The notes beneath the pieces are model-generated. The model did not search any database and had not been told where the DNA came from. It saw only the letters and a program-made list of their open reading frames with translations. 64,000 nucleotides of DNA from Oscillospiraceae bacterium (GTDB taxonomy: Bacteria > Bacillota > Clostridia > Oscillospirales > Oscillospiraceae): positions 1 through 64,000 of the forward strand of contig JAHHRQ010000001.1 in NCBI GenBank assembly GCA_020025715.1, read 5' to 3'. Below, piece after piece: positions 27,408-35,873 of the stretch; the stretch's first letter is position 1, and each line of letters starts with the position of its first letter. Both the position numbers and the translations under genes were made by a program.

Positions 27408-27659
27408 ATGAACCAGTATCTAATAATGTGCCGTTCCCTGACCTATGCACAGCGGGCGGAAAGAGTTTTGGCACGAAAGGGAATAAGTGCGGTAATTATA
27501 AAAGCACCTCAATGCCTGCTAACTAACGGCTGCGGATATGCAATAAGCCTGCACCGTGAATTAGACAGAGCGGTTTTAATTTTGAAAAACAACAAACTTC
27601 TTAGAGGGAAAATATATAAAAAGGAAGAAAACGGCGAGTATAAGGAGATTGTAGCATGA
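27408..27659 (+). CDS. DUF3343 putative Se/S carrier protein
   Basis: 83 residues from ATG 27408, eight bases after GGAG. The frame opens MNQYLIMCRSLTYAQRAERV and continues with KAPQCLLTNGCGYAI, giving Cys8, Cys36 and Cys42, with the GCGYAI motif typical of DUF3343. The family is proposed to carry selenium or sulfur as a persulfide/perselenide between a desulfurase and an acceptor. The 4-bp overlap with a cysteine desulfurase gene supports that here. It is read as a hypothesis, not a shown function. Confidence 0.8.
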   Translation: MNQYLIMCRSLTYAQRAERVLARKGISAVIIKAPQCLLTNGCGYAISLHRELDRAVLILKNNKLLRGKIYKKEENGEYKEIVA

Positions 27660-28762
27660 TATATCTTGATAATGCTGCTACTACTCTGATAAAACCGCCA
27701 ACTGTACCGGCGGCAGTAAGCAGAGCGATTAAGACCATGGCAAGCCCGGGGCGGGGTGCTCACCGACCTGCTATGGCGGCTGCAAATGAAGTCTTTAACT
27801 GCCGGGAAGAGGCGGCGGAACTTTTTAACGTTGAGGAGCCGGAGAGAGTTGTATTTACAATGAATGCCACTCATGCTCTCAATATCGCAATAAAGAGCAT
27901 GGCTCATAAGGGAAGCAAAGTGCTCATATCCGGCTTTGAGCATAATTCAGTAGTGAGACCTCTTAAAGCAATAGGGGCGGATGTGATTGTAGGAGGCACT
28001 GAACTTTTTAATCCGGAGGGGCTTTTGAGAGATTTTGAAAGGAAAATTTCCGGCGCTGAGCTTGTGGTGTGTACCCATGTTTCAAATGCTTTCGGGTATA
28101 TTCTGCCTATATATGAAGTGGCGGAGCTGTGCAGGGAAAATTCCGCTCCCCTTATAGTAGATGCGTCCCAGTCGGCGGGAATTCTGCCGGTAGACATGAA
28201 AAAGCTGGGCGCTGCCTTTATCGGTATGCCCGGCCATAAAGGCCTGCTCGGCCCTCAGGGGACGGGAATTCTTCTCTGCGGGGAGAAAGGCAGAACGCTT
28301 ATGGAGGGCGGCTCCGGCTCTGACAGCATATCTGAATATATGCCGGAATATCTGCCGGACAGAATGGAGGCGGGCACTCATAATGTCTGCGGAATTGCAG
28401 GTCTGAGGGCGGGAATCAAGTTCGTAAAGGAAAAAGGCACTGAAAATATTTTAAAACACGAAAAAAATCTTCTCAGAATAATGAAGAAAAATCTTGCAGG
28501 AACAGATTATGAGCTGTTTTCCGGCGACGATGACTGCCAGTGCGGAGTAATTTCTGTAAGAAGCCCTAAAATGGATTGCGAGAGCCTTGCACAAGAGCTT
28601 TATAAGCGGGATATATGTGTAAGGAGCGGCCTGCATTGCGCCCCTCTTGCTCATAAAAGTGCAGGCACGATAGAAACGGGAACGGTTCGGTTCAGCTTTT
28701 CACCCTTCACTTCGCAGGAACAGATAGTCAAATGCTGCAAGGTTTTACGGGGAATTGTTTAA
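27656..28762 (+). CDS. Cysteine desulfurase / selenocysteine lyase-like class V aminotransferase
   Basis: 368 residues, PLP-dependent fold type I. The N-terminal YLDNAATTLIKP, the PLP-Lys in MPGHKGLLGPQGTG (about residue 194) and the active-site Cys in RSGLHCAPLAH (about 327) are all present. It resembles the EF2568-type aminotransferase subfamily, found in other bacteria with selenium-dependent molybdenum hydroxylase genes. That assignment is from memory of the family and needs a search. No selD, yqeB/yqeC or hydroxylase gene is nearby. ATG overlaps the DUF3343 stop by 4 bp, so the pair is translationally coupled. Alternative: a general SufS-like desulfurase. Confidence 0.85.
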   Translation: MIYLDNAATTLIKPPTVPAAVSRAIKTMASPGRGAHRPAMAAANEVFNCREEAAELFNVEEPERVVFTMNATHALNIAIKSMAHKGSKVLISGFEHNSVVRPLKAIGADVIVGGTELFNPEGLLRDFERKISGAELVVCTHVSNAFGYILPIYEVAELCRENSAPLIVDASQSAGILPVDMKKLGAAFIGMPGHKGLLGPQGTGILLCGEKGRTLMEGGSGSDSISEYMPEYLPDRMEAGTHNVCGIAGLRAGIKFVKEKGTENILKHEKNLLRIMKKNLAGTDYELFSGDDDCQCGVISVRSPKMDCESLAQELYKRDICVRSGLHCAPLAHKSAGTIETGTVRFSFSPFTSQEQIVKCCKVLRGIV

Positions 28763-28792
28763 AAAGAATTAAAACATTATGCTAATGCATTG

Positions 28793-28821
28793 TTGCCTTT
28801 TCCAGAAAAATGTTTTATAAT
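28793..28821 (+). promoter_or_regulatory. Promoter of the cdaA operon
   Basis: TTGCCT (28793-28798), 17-bp spacer, TATAAT (28816-28821), followed by a leader of about 60 bases with no recognised structure. Confidence 0.8.
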
Positions 28822-28885
28822 ATGGTGATAAACGTATGCAGTCATAGTAAATCATGTACAAAGAAAAGTTTAACGAGGAATCATT

Positions 28886-29770
28886 ATGGATGCAATCAGC
28901 AACGCGTTCAGGCGTGTTTTCAATTTAATACTCACCATAGGCGTGGCAGATGTAATAGATATTCTGATAGTCGCCTATCTAATATACAAGGCAATTCACT
29001 TTGTAAGAAAGACCAACTCCTACAACCTTGCAAAAGGTGTTGTAGTGCTGTTTGTCATCTTCCTTATGTCAGATATGCTTCATCTTACGATGATAAACTT
29101 TATCCTTCGTAAGGCGGTTGAACTGGGACTTATCGCGCTGCTGATTTTGTTCCAGCCGGAACTGCGCCGCCTGCTGGAGCGCATGGGAAGCCGGTTTACC
29201 TCTTCCCGCAAGGTGTCGGGCACAGCTTTTGAGACTGCCATTGCACAGACTGTCTTGGCATGTACCGAAATGTCTGCCTCCCGAACAGGCGCCCTTATGA
29301 TATTTGAAAGGAACGTGAGCCTTGAAAATATTATGGGTACAGGCACCATAGTTAATGCCGACGTCACAGCCGAGCTTATTAAGAACCTGTTCTATAATAA
29401 AGCTCCTCTCCATGACGGCGCTGTTATAATGAGAGATGCAAGAATTGCCGCTGCCGGATGTGTCCTGCCCCTTACTCAGAGCACTAATCTGAGCAAAGAG
29501 CTGGGTATGCGCCACAGAGCAGGTATTGGCCTGAGCGAGCAGTCCGATGCGGTTGTTGTTATTGTGTCTGAGGAAACCGGCTCAATTTCCGTTGCCATTG
29601 AGGGTATGCTTAAACGCCACCTTACTGCTGCAATGCTGGATAAAATCCTGCATAAGGAGCTTATGGTAGACGAGACAGAGGAAACCGGAAACAGCTTTAT
29701 GAATAACATCAAGAAACTTTTCAAGGGGTACAAGAATGAAGAAGAAAAGTCCAATGAAAAGAATATATGA
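28886..29770 (+). CDS. cdaA: Diadenylate cyclase CdaA (c-di-AMP synthase)
   Basis: 294 residues. Three membrane helices lie within residues 10-100 (ILIVAYLIYKAIHF, VVVLFVIFLMSDMLHL, AVELGLIALLILF), followed by a DAC domain with the catalytic LHDGAVIM (DGA, about 176) and MRHRAGIGLSE (RHR, about 209). CdaA makes c-di-AMP from two ATP at the membrane to control potassium, osmolyte and wall homeostasis. The C-terminal tail is charged and runs into the overlapping cdaR gene. glmM, the usual third gene, is not adjacent. Confidence 0.96.
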   Translation: MDAISNAFRRVFNLILTIGVADVIDILIVAYLIYKAIHFVRKTNSYNLAKGVVVLFVIFLMSDMLHLTMINFILRKAVELGLIALLILFQPELRRLLERMGSRFTSSRKVSGTAFETAIAQTVLACTEMSASRTGALMIFERNVSLENIMGTGTIVNADVTAELIKNLFYNKAPLHDGAVIMRDARIAAAGCVLPLTQSTNLSKELGMRHRAGIGLSEQSDAVVVIVSEETGSISVAIEGMLKRHLTAAMLDKILHKELMVDETEETGNSFMNNIKKLFKGYKNEEEKSNEKNI

Positions 29771-30992
29771 CAGTAAGACATTCTGGATTATAATTTCTCT
29801 CCTTGCCTCTATTGCCATATGGATTTACATTACAGACATTGACAAAGAGACGTGGAAGAATACTTTCTACGGAGTGCGCGTTGAGCTTGAAGGCGAGGAT
29901 ATACTCAGGGATTCCAAAAACCTTGTAATAACCGATCTGGACACAAACACCGTCACCGTAGAGCTTGAAGGCCCGAGAAGAATAGTGGGCAGCATGTCAT
30001 CCTCCGACCTTGTGGCAAAAATCGATGTGAGCAAGCTTAATCAGGCGGCCTACACTTCTCAGCCTTATTATGTAGCGCTCCCGGACGGTATGGATAAGAA
30101 TATTATAAAAACCATAAGACAGTCACCCAGTACGGTAAACTTTATGGTTTCAAAGCTGAGCAGCAAGACTGTTCAGGTGAGAGGCGGATTTGAAGGTTCA
30201 CTGTCTCCTAACAGAACGGCGGAAACACCTATCTTTGAACCTGCTACAATCACCATTACCGGCCCTGAGGAAGACCTTAAAAATGTAGATTACGCATGGG
30301 TGACTTTCGGTAAAGGCGTTACAGTAGAAAAGAGCTATTCCGTTGATACAGGCTTTAGCCTTATGAATGCACAGGGTGAGCCGTGCTCCATGGAAAATAT
30401 TAACGTTTCTGCCGATACGGTAAAAGCAACTCTGCCCATACTGGAAATCAAAGACGTTAAGCTGGGCGTTGATTTGATTGAAGGCGCCGGAGCTACAAAC
30501 GCAAATACTAAGATTAAGGTAGAGCCGGAAACCATTATGCTTGCCGGCGACTCCGCAATCCTTTCGGGAATGAACAAGATAATTCTCGACACCATTGACC
30601 TTACAGATTTCAACTCCACATTTACGGAAACTTATACAATACCTCTGGATAACGAACTGAGAAACCTTACCGGCATTACAGAAGCCAAGGTGACGGTTGA
30701 AATAGTTGGTCTTGAAACAAGAAACTTCAAGGTCAAAAATATCTCGTGTACCCACGCTCCTGACGGTACTGATGTGGACATCCTTTCAGAAAGTATTGAT
30801 GTTACAATTCGCGGTACTGCAGAACAGCTTGAAAAGATAAAACCCGAAAATATCAGGGCAGTAGTTGATCTGACAGACTTCAAGGAGTCTATCGGAGCAT
30901 ATATGCCGGACGCAAAGATTTATATAGACGGCGTTACGGATGTGGGTGCAGTAGGAGAGAGCAAGGTCTCAATAGAAATAAGAAAGGCATAA
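29736..30992 (+). CDS. cdaR: CdaR/YbbR regulator of CdaA
   Basis: 418 residues. Start ATG 29736 lies inside the end of cdaA (35-bp overlap) and is preceded by AAGGGG. A single N-terminal membrane helix (FWIIISLLASIAIWIYI, about 13-30) is followed by several YbbR repeats outside the membrane (beta-rich units such as VTVELEGPRRIVG, VNFMVSKLSSKTVQVRG, VTVEIVGLETRNFKV, VDVTIRGTAEQLEKI). CdaR binds CdaA and tunes its cyclase activity. The overlap implies coupled translation. Confidence 0.93.
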   Translation: MKKKSPMKRIYDSKTFWIIISLLASIAIWIYITDIDKETWKNTFYGVRVELEGEDILRDSKNLVITDLDTNTVTVELEGPRRIVGSMSSSDLVAKIDVSKLNQAAYTSQPYYVALPDGMDKNIIKTIRQSPSTVNFMVSKLSSKTVQVRGGFEGSLSPNRTAETPIFEPATITITGPEEDLKNVDYAWVTFGKGVTVEKSYSVDTGFSLMNAQGEPCSMENINVSADTVKATLPILEIKDVKLGVDLIEGAGATNANTKIKVEPETIMLAGDSAILSGMNKIILDTIDLTDFNSTFTETYTIPLDNELRNLTGITEAKVTVEIVGLETRNFKVKNISCTHAPDGTDVDILSESIDVTIRGTAEQLEKIKPENIRAVVDLTDFKESIGAYMPDAKIYIDGVTDVGAVGESKVSIEIRKA

Positions 30993-30998
30993 AAGTAT

Positions 30999-31424
30999 AT
31001 GACACAGGATGCAACAGTAACCAGAATTATAAACAATGATATGGCCGAAGTAGTGGCTACAAGAACCACTGCATGCGGTGCTAATTGCGGCAACTGCGAA
31101 AGCTGCATGTTTGATGAAAAGGTAAGAGCGGAAGCCAGAAACCTTATAAATGCCCAGCCCGGTGACAGAGTTGTTATCTCCAGTAAATCTTCAAGAGTTT
31201 TCAGCGCAGCCATGCTTGTGTATGTAATGCCGCTGGTACTCTTCCTCGCCGGATACGCCATTGCGTATGCACTCGGCGCCTCTGAGGGACTCTGCATAGC
31301 AGCAAGCTTTTTAGGCCTTGTCCTGGGCGGAGTAATTCTTGTTTTGTCTCATAAGAAATGGAAGGAAAGAAATCCCATTACTTTTGATATTATCCGCTTT
31401 GCGGAAAATCCGGAGGAATTATGA
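30999..31424 (+). CDS. RseC/SoxR-reducing-system-like membrane protein
   Basis: 141 residues. An N-terminal cysteine cluster (ACGANCGNCESC; Cys26, 30, 33, 36) matches the RseC/RsxC-associated pattern CxxxCxxCxxC and could hold a metal or redox disulfides. Two membrane helices follow (about 66-90, MLVYVMPLVLFLAGYAIAYAL; about 95-115, LCIAASFLGLVLGGVILVL), then a basic tail. In proteobacteria RseC is linked to reducing SoxR and to sigma-E control; its role in Firmicutes is not known. It begins 6 bp after cdaR and overlaps the yicC start by 4 bp, so it belongs to the c-di-AMP operon. Confidence 0.85.
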   Translation: MTQDATVTRIINNDMAEVVATRTTACGANCGNCESCMFDEKVRAEARNLINAQPGDRVVISSKSSRVFSAAMLVYVMPLVLFLAGYAIAYALGASEGLCIAASFLGLVLGGVILVLSHKKWKERNPITFDIIRFAENPEEL

Positions 31425-32299
31425 TTAAGAGTATGACCGGCTACGGCAGCGCCAAAGGCACTGTTCAGGAGCTTGAAATCACAGTTGAGCTGAAAAGTGT
31501 AAATAACCGCTATCTTGATACCTCAGTGAGAATGCCCAGAAGCTTTCTGTTTGCTGAGGATGCAGTAAAATCAGCGGTACAGTCCCATATAAGCCGCGGA
31601 AAAGTGGACGTTTTCATAAGTGTTGATTCATCCGGCGTTGAGGAAATGAACGTTAAGGTGAATGAAGCACTTTTGAAGGGCTATATGTCTGCTATTTCTC
31701 ATATCGCAGCTGAGTATAAACTTCCCAACGATATGACTGCCATGAGCGTCAGCCGTTTCCCCGACGTGCTTGAAGTGGAGAAAAAGGATGTTGACAGTGA
31801 CGCCATAAGCGAGGGAATAGTTTCAGTTGTTGAGCAGGCTTTAAATGACTTTGACGAAATGCGTATTCGCGAGGGTGCAAAGCTCCGTGAAGACGTGCTC
31901 AATCGTCTCAGCACCATTGATTCTCTGGTCTCAACCGTTGAGGAGACTGCTCCTCAGACTGTTGAAGATTACAGAAACCGCCTGTATCAGAAAATGGCAG
32001 AAGTGCTGGATACTGCCGGCATTGACGAAAACAGAATATTGGCCGAAGCTGCAATTTTTGCCGATCATATAGCAGTTGACGAGGAGACCGTAAGACTGAG
32101 AAGCCACATGGCTCAGCTTAAAACCATGATGAACGGTTCTTCTCCCATAGGCAGAAAGACAGACTTCTTAATTCAGGAGTTTAACCGTGAAGCCAACACC
32201 ATCGGTTCCAAGTGCCAGAATTCCGATATTGCCCACACTGTTGTGGATTTGAAATCTGAGATTGAGAAAATCAGAGAGCAGATACAGAATATCGAATAA
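31421..32299 (+). CDS. yicC: YicC/YloC family endoribonuclease
   Basis: 292 residues, with the YicC N-terminus MIKSMTGYGSAKG, then ELKSVNNRYLDTSVRMPR and a C-terminal part ending SDIAHTVVDLKSEIEKIREQIQNIE. The TDFLIQEFNREANTIGSKCQN motif is the family's most conserved stretch. Recent work assigns YicC homologues endoribonuclease activity. It lies in the usual yicC-remA-gmk-rpoZ order. The start overlaps the RseC-like gene by 4 bp. Confidence 0.94.
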   Translation: MIKSMTGYGSAKGTVQELEITVELKSVNNRYLDTSVRMPRSFLFAEDAVKSAVQSHISRGKVDVFISVDSSGVEEMNVKVNEALLKGYMSAISHIAAEYKLPNDMTAMSVSRFPDVLEVEKKDVDSDAISEGIVSVVEQALNDFDEMRIREGAKLREDVLNRLSTIDSLVSTVEETAPQTVEDYRNRLYQKMAEVLDTAGIDENRILAEAAIFADHIAVDEETVRLRSHMAQLKTMMNGSSPIGRKTDFLIQEFNREANTIGSKCQNSDIAHTVVDLKSEIEKIREQIQNIE

Positions 32300-32311
32300 G
32301 GGGGATTTCCG

Positions 32312-32578
32312 ATGAAATTGGTGGGTATAGGTTTCGGAAACCTTATTTCAGCCCAGAGAGTTATTTCTATCGTAAGCCCTGAGTCCGCACCTATTAAAAG
32401 AATGGTGCAGGATGTGCGAGAGAAAGGACTTCTGATAGATGCCTCTTTCGGGCGGAGCACCCGGTCCGTTATAATAATGGACAGCGGAAATGTTGTTTTA
32501 TCAGCGCTGCCGCCGGAGACTTTGGCGGCGCGTTTTGAAGAAAAATCTGAAGAGGAAGCAGGTAAGGCAAATGAGTGA
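32312..32578 (+). CDS. remA: RemA-type extracellular matrix regulator (DUF370)
   Basis: 88 residues of the DUF370 family: [52 protein letters not shown]. The Bacillus RemA protein is a ring-forming, LytTR-like DNA binder that activates biofilm matrix genes and osmoprotection genes. In Clostridia it keeps the yicC-remA-gmk order. The last 8 bp overlap gmk. Confidence 0.93.
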   Translation: MKLVGIGFGNLISAQRVISIVSPESAPIKRMVQDVREKGLLIDASFGRSTRSVIIMDSGNVVLSALPPETLAARFEEKSEEEAGKANE

Positions 32579-33170
32579 AAAAGGTAAACTTATAGTTGTT
32601 TCCGGCCCTTCCGGCGCGGGAAAAAGCACAGTGGTATTCAAGGCAGTGGAGAAACGGAATGATGTATGTTTTTCCATATCCGTAACTACGCGCAAACCCA
32701 GACCCAATGAAGTTGATGGAAAAGAATACTTTTTCGTAGACCTTGACAGATTTAGAGAAATGGTAGAGAACGACGAGCTTTTGGAGCACGCCGAGTATGT
32801 CGCAAATTCTTATGGTACTCCCAGAGCCTATGTAGAAGAAAAGCTTCAGAGCGGCATGAATGTACTTCTGGACATTGAAGTTCAGGGCGCAAGACAGGTT
32901 CACGAAAAAATGCCCGATGCAGTTATGATCTTCATTGCGCCTCCCTCCATGGACGAGCTGAGAACCCGTCTTGAAGGCCGCGGCACAGAGACTGAAAGAG
33001 CTATTGAAGCCAGACTTATAAGAGCACGTCAGGAGTATAAGGAAGCAGATTTTTATGATTATCTCATAATAAATGACGATGCTGACAAAGCTGCTGAAGA
33101 GCTTAACGCCATTATTACATCCTCTCACTGCAAATTCGCTGACAGAGAAGACGTACTTAAAAACGTCTGA
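32571..33170 (+). CDS. gmk: Guanylate kinase
   Basis: 199 residues from ATG 32571 ([20 protein letters not shown], Walker A at 12-20); the frame continues upstream but without start support. The GMP-binding part ([20 protein letters not shown]) and the lid Arg residues are visible. It phosphorylates GMP to GDP in the cytosol. The start overlaps remA by 8 bp, and rpoZ follows 117 bp downstream. Confidence 0.97.
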   Translation: MSEKGKLIVVSGPSGAGKSTVVFKAVEKRNDVCFSISVTTRKPRPNEVDGKEYFFVDLDRFREMVENDELLEHAEYVANSYGTPRAYVEEKLQSGMNVLLDIEVQGARQVHEKMPDAVMIFIAPPSMDELRTRLEGRGTETERAIEARLIRARQEYKEADFYDYLIINDDADKAAEELNAIITSSHCKFADREDVLKNV

Positions 33171-33190
33171 ATTTCGATGTTTAAGGGCTG

Positions 33191-33238
33191 AGCCCGGAGC
33201 CAAATTCCGGGCTTGACCATCTATGGCCAAAATTGGCC
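33191..33238 (+). repeat. Two inverted repeats between gmk and rpoZ
   Basis: AGCCCGGA/TCCGGGCT (33191-33198 and 33206-33213) and GGCCAAAATTGGCC (33225-33238). The second is followed by A-rich then T-rich bases but no clean T-tract. They may attenuate or process the gmk-rpoZ transcript. Confidence 0.5.
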
Positions 33239-33287
33239 GCAAATAAATTTTTTGCGCCGCTGAAGGCGGCAGATTGGAGAAATTATT

Positions 33288-33479
33288 ATGATGCTTTATC
33301 CCCCCGTGGCAGAGTTAGTCGAAAAGGTAGGAAGCCGTTATCAGCTTGTTACTCTGGTTGCAAAAAGAGCAAGAGAGCTTTCAGCTGAGGCAGAGGAAAC
33401 TCAGACTCCTATGGAAGAGAAGCCTGTTTCTACTGCCATTAAAGAGGTTTATTCCGGAGCACTTAGCATAAATAAGTGA
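33288..33479 (+). CDS. rpoZ: RNA polymerase omega subunit
   Basis: 63 residues. The omega core reads MLYPPVAELVEKVGSRYQLVTLVAKRARELSA, with a short acidic linker and KPVSTAIKEVYSGAL at the end. It stabilises the beta' subunit during RNA polymerase assembly. TTGGAG sits before the ATG. In Bacillus rpoZ is followed by coaBC; here priA follows directly after a structured spacer. Confidence 0.95.
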   Translation: MMLYPPVAELVEKVGSRYQLVTLVAKRARELSAEAEETQTPMEEKPVSTAIKEVYSGALSINK

Positions 33480-33482
33480 TTT

Positions 33483-33559
33483 TCAGCGGGTTTCCGGGGC
33501 GGAAGCGTGCATATTTGCTTTGCAAATAAAACATTACTTCTGCCCGAAATGCCCGCTGA
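33483..33559 (+). other. Long three-part hairpin between rpoZ and priA
   Basis: A 77-base element folds in three nested stems: TCAGCGGG/CCCGCTGA (33483-33490, 33552-33559), GGGCGGAAG/CTTCTGCCC (33497-33505, 33537-33545, one G-T pair) and ATTTGC/GCAAAT (33513-33518, 33522-33527). No T-tract follows. It could be an RNase III cleavage site, an attenuator or a small RNA. Confidence 0.6.
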
Positions 33560-33595
33560 TTTAAGTTTAAGGAAGACTTTTGAGGTGGTGAGTTC

Positions 33596-35842
33596 ATGAA
33601 AATCAAGGTGGCAAAAATCGCGGTTTCTGCCGCTTTATATTACATGGACAGGCCTTTTGATTACCTTATTCCTGAAGAGTTTTCCGAAACGGCCGTACCC
33701 GGAGTGCGTGTGCTGATACCCTTTGGCCGGGGAAACAGGCGGTGCGAGGGTATAATTCTGGCCGTCAGCGAAAACAGCGATTACGATAAGCTTAAAAACA
33801 TAATTTCAGTTCTGGATGAGACACCGCTTTTAAGCGAAGAGCAGATTAAGCTCGCCCTTTTCATGAGAGAGCGTTTTTTCTGCACTGTCTATGATGCGGT
33901 TAAAGCCATGCTTCCCGCCGGACTCTGGTTTACAGAGGACGGAAAACGGCGGGTAAACGATAAATATATCGAAATGGCAAGGCTTGCCGTCTCTCCCGAG
34001 GATGCGCAGAATATTGCCGACGGTAAACGGCGACGTTCACCACAGCAGGCCAATATTATTGAACTGCTGTGCGGTTTTGAGTGTTTGCCCAGCCGTGAAA
34101 TCCTTCATTTTACCGGTGCTTCAAGACAGAGCCTTATAGCCCTCCGCAAGGCGGAGATAGTAGAACTATATAAAAAAGAGGTTTACAGGCGTCCGGAAAT
34201 ATTTACCGACGAGATTGTGCCGCCCCCTGAACTTAATGGGGAGCAGAGACAGGCTTTTGAGGGTATATCCGCTCTTGCGGATGCAGAAAAAGCCAAAGTT
34301 GCCCTGCTTTTCGGTGTTACGGGAAGCGGAAAAACCAGCGTTTATATTCATCTTATAAAAGAGCAGCTCCAAAGAGGGAAAACCGCCCTGCTGCTTGTAC
34401 CGGAAATTTCCCTGACACCTCAGATGATACAGACCTTTTCTTCTCATTTCGGCAATACCGTTGCCGTGCTGCACAGCAGTCTTTCAGTAGGCGAGAGAGC
34501 AGACGAGTGGAAGAGAATTAAAAGGGGAGAGGCAAAGCTTGTAATCGGCACCAGAAGTGCCGTGTTTGCGCCGCTCCGGAACTTAGGTATAATTATTATA
34601 GACGAGGAGCAGGAGGAAACCTATAAATCCGAAAATACCCCCCGCTATAATGCAATAGATATTGCTAAATTCCGCTGCCTGCGAGAAAACTGCTTGCTGC
34701 TTCTCGGCTCGGCTACACCAAATGTGGTGAGCATGTATAAGGCAGAAACAGGCGTTTATTCATATTTTACTCTTCCGAAACGCTTTAATGAGCGTGAGCT
34801 TCCGGAAGTTCAGATAGTGGATATGAAAAAAGAGCTCAGAAGAGGAAACGGCGGTAATATCAGTACCACCCTTGCCGATGCCCTGAGAGAGAATATCCAG
34901 AGGGGCGAGCAGAGTATACTCTTCATAAACCGCAGAGGCGCAAATAAGCTTATTAGCTGCGGTGACTGCGGGTATACCTACAAGTGCCCTAATTGCAGCG
35001 TGGCGCTTACTTATCACAGCTCAAATAGTCGCCTTATGTGCCACTACTGCGGTTATTCAAGGCGGCTTGACAGGGAATGTCCGGAGTGCGGCGGCATATT
35101 AAAGTATATCGGTGCCGGAACTCAGCTGGTGGAGGAAGAACTGAAACAGCTTTTCCCAGATACGGAAATTCTGAGAATGGATACCGACAGCGTTGCTCCC
35201 GTAGGTTCCCATGAGGAGCTTTTTGATAAATTTAAAAACGAGAATATTCCTATTATGGTCGGAACCCAAATGGTCACAAAAGGCCTTAACTTTGAAAATG
35301 TAACCCTTGTGGGCGTTATTTCAGCTGACCAGAGTTTATATATCGGTGACTACCGGGCAGGAGAGAGAACATTTTCTCTTATTACTCAGGTGGTGGGCCG
35401 AAGCGGCAGAGGAGAAAAGCCGGGAAGAGCAATAATTCAGACTTTTACTCCCGAGAATGAAACTATTATTCAGGCCGCACGTCAGGATTATGAGGACTTT
35501 TATGCGGCGGAAATTCAGCTGAGACAGCTTCAGAATGCGCCGCCCTTCAGCGATTACCTCAGTATCACAGCCTCAGGACAGAATGAGGGACAGGTTGTTA
35601 AAGCCTGCCGCGATATAAGGCGGATGCTGGAAACATCTACCGTTGGCAGCAAGCTCAATGTGCTTGGGCCTACACCGTTATCGGTAGTAAAGGTAAACAA
35701 CAGATACAGATACAGAATAAATATAAGCTGCTGCATAAATTCAGAGATAAGAAGTGTTATTTCTCAAATCCTGCATGAATGCGGCACAGATAAAAACTTT
35801 AAGGGCGTTTCTGTTTTTGCAGATAACGATCCTGCGGATTAA
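33596..35842 (+). CDS. priA: Primosomal protein N' (PriA helicase)
   Basis: 748 residues. An N-terminal DNA-binding domain (ALYYMDRPFDYLIPE, VPGVRVLIPFGRGNR) precedes a DEAH-type helicase: Walker [10 protein letters not shown] (about 240-248), Walker B IIIDEEQEE, GSATPN and the Gly-Arg motif QVVGRSGRGEKPGRAIIQT. The zinc region is clear: CGDCGYTYKCPNCS, then CHYCGYSRRLDRECPECGG (about 455-500). PriA restarts stalled forks by recognising branched DNA. RBS GAGGTGGTG precedes the ATG. The gene lies at the head of the def-fmt-rsmB-rlmN block. Confidence 0.97.
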   Translation: MKIKVAKIAVSAALYYMDRPFDYLIPEEFSETAVPGVRVLIPFGRGNRRCEGIILAVSENSDYDKLKNIISVLDETPLLSEEQIKLALFMRERFFCTVYDAVKAMLPAGLWFTEDGKRRVNDKYIEMARLAVSPEDAQNIADGKRRRSPQQANIIELLCGFECLPSREILHFTGASRQSLIALRKAEIVELYKKEVYRRPEIFTDEIVPPPELNGEQRQAFEGISALADAEKAKVALLFGVTGSGKTSVYIHLIKEQLQRGKTALLLVPEISLTPQMIQTFSSHFGNTVAVLHSSLSVGERADEWKRIKRGEAKLVIGTRSAVFAPLRNLGIIIIDEEQEETYKSENTPRYNAIDIAKFRCLRENCLLLLGSATPNVVSMYKAETGVYSYFTLPKRFNERELPEVQIVDMKKELRRGNGGNISTTLADALRENIQRGEQSILFINRRGANKLISCGDCGYTYKCPNCSVALTYHSSNSRLMCHYCGYSRRLDRECPECGGILKYIGAGTQLVEEELKQLFPDTEILRMDTDSVAPVGSHEELFDKFKNENIPIMVGTQMVTKGLNFENVTLVGVISADQSLYIGDYRAGERTFSLITQVVGRSGRGEKPGRAIIQTFTPENETIIQAARQDYEDFYAAEIQLRQLQNAPPFSDYLSITASGQNEGQVVKACRDIRRMLETSTVGSKLNVLGPTPLSVVKVNNRYRYRINISCCINSEIRSVISQILHECGTDKNFKGVSVFADNDPAD

Positions 35843-35873
35843 AGGCCGGATATACGGCGGAATGGAGATAAAT

